NCBI GenBank assembly: GCA_937139475.1
Contig: CAKZQF010000107.1
Location: 1 to 51,847 of the forward strand
Reading direction: 5' to 3'
Origin: an uncultured Gammaproteobacteria bacterium
GTDB lineage: Bacteria > Pseudomonadota > Gammaproteobacteria > Enterobacterales > Psychrobiaceae
Length of the DNA: 51,847 nt
Shown here: piece by piece, positions 51,817-51,847 of the stretch
Position numbering within the stretch: position 1 is the first letter of the stretch
How the letters are laid out: each line of letters starts with the position of its first letter
Made by a program: the position numbers and the translations under genes
The notes under the pieces: generated by a model
What the model was told of the DNA's origin: nothing
What the model saw: only the letters and a program-made list of their open reading frames with translations
The model's database searches: none

Positions 51817-51847
51817 ATGCTGCCTGACAGCCATAAAAAAACGCAGC

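Overview
The window looks like chromosomal DNA of a marine gammaproteobacterium, most likely Alteromonadales (Colwelliaceae, Pseudoalteromonadaceae or Shewanella-like). The GC content is moderate, mid-40s by eye. There is a CrbS/CrbR-type acetate-switch pair, a TonB-dependent receptor, and intergenic inverted-repeat elements of the kind common in that order. The genus cannot be fixed from the sequence alone. No rRNA, tRNA, CRISPR array or prophage was seen.

Most of the window is a steroid, probably bile-acid, catabolic island in three blocks around a transport and signalling block. (1) 781-9921: a divergent enoyl-CoA hydratase gene and an igr-like operon (SDR, chsH2, chsE1, chsH1, ltp2, chsE2, plus an extra acyl-CoA dehydrogenase pair). 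Its core corresponds to removal of the last three side-chain carbons as propionyl-CoA. (2) 10138-25348: a small membrane protein, a GNAT, crbR/crbS, a DcaP-like porin, and a liv-type ABC importer operon with two adenylate-forming ligase genes built in. (3) 25466-39073: an old-yellow-enzyme reductase and the hsaD hydrolase on the minus strand. Divergent from them is an operon of SDR, SnoaL-fold protein, FATP-type acyl-CoA ligase, thiolase-like aldolase and a DUF35-MaoC fusion, followed by a separate unit of hsaC, an acyl-CoA dehydrogenase pair and a Tat-exported amidase. (4) 39249-51763: a minus-strand meta-cleavage operon (flavin reductase hsaB-like, hsaE, hsaG, hsaF, MFS, 3-alpha-hydroxysteroid dehydrogenase), a ketosteroid dehydrogenase divergent from a TetR gene, an aldehyde dehydrogenase, and a TonB-dependent receptor.

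Proposed flow (inference): conjugated bile salts enter through the TonB receptor or porin. The amidase removes glycine or taurine. The 3-alpha-HSD and Delta4-ketosteroid dehydrogenase make the 3-keto-4-ene. The FATP-type ligase activates the C24 acid. One acyl-CoA dehydrogenase pair, the DUF35-MaoC hydratase and the thiolase-like aldolase would release a C22 aldehyde, which the aldehyde dehydrogenase oxidises. The igr-like enzymes then remove the remaining side chain. HsaB supplies reduced flavin, HsaC cleaves ring A, HsaD splits the product, and HsaE-F-G convert the C5 fragment to pyruvate and a short acyl-CoA. The oxygenase partner of HsaB and the 9-alpha-hydroxylase are not in the window.

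The most interesting non-coding signal is a 16-bp palindrome, consensus TCGTCCA-N2-TGGACGA, at six intergenic positions. All six lie in front of steroid operons and none lies in the intervening signalling and transport block. Several have a -10-like hexamer 22-23 bp away. It looks like the operator of a TetR-type regulator that is probably encoded elsewhere. The TetR gene in the window has its own, different tandem operators.
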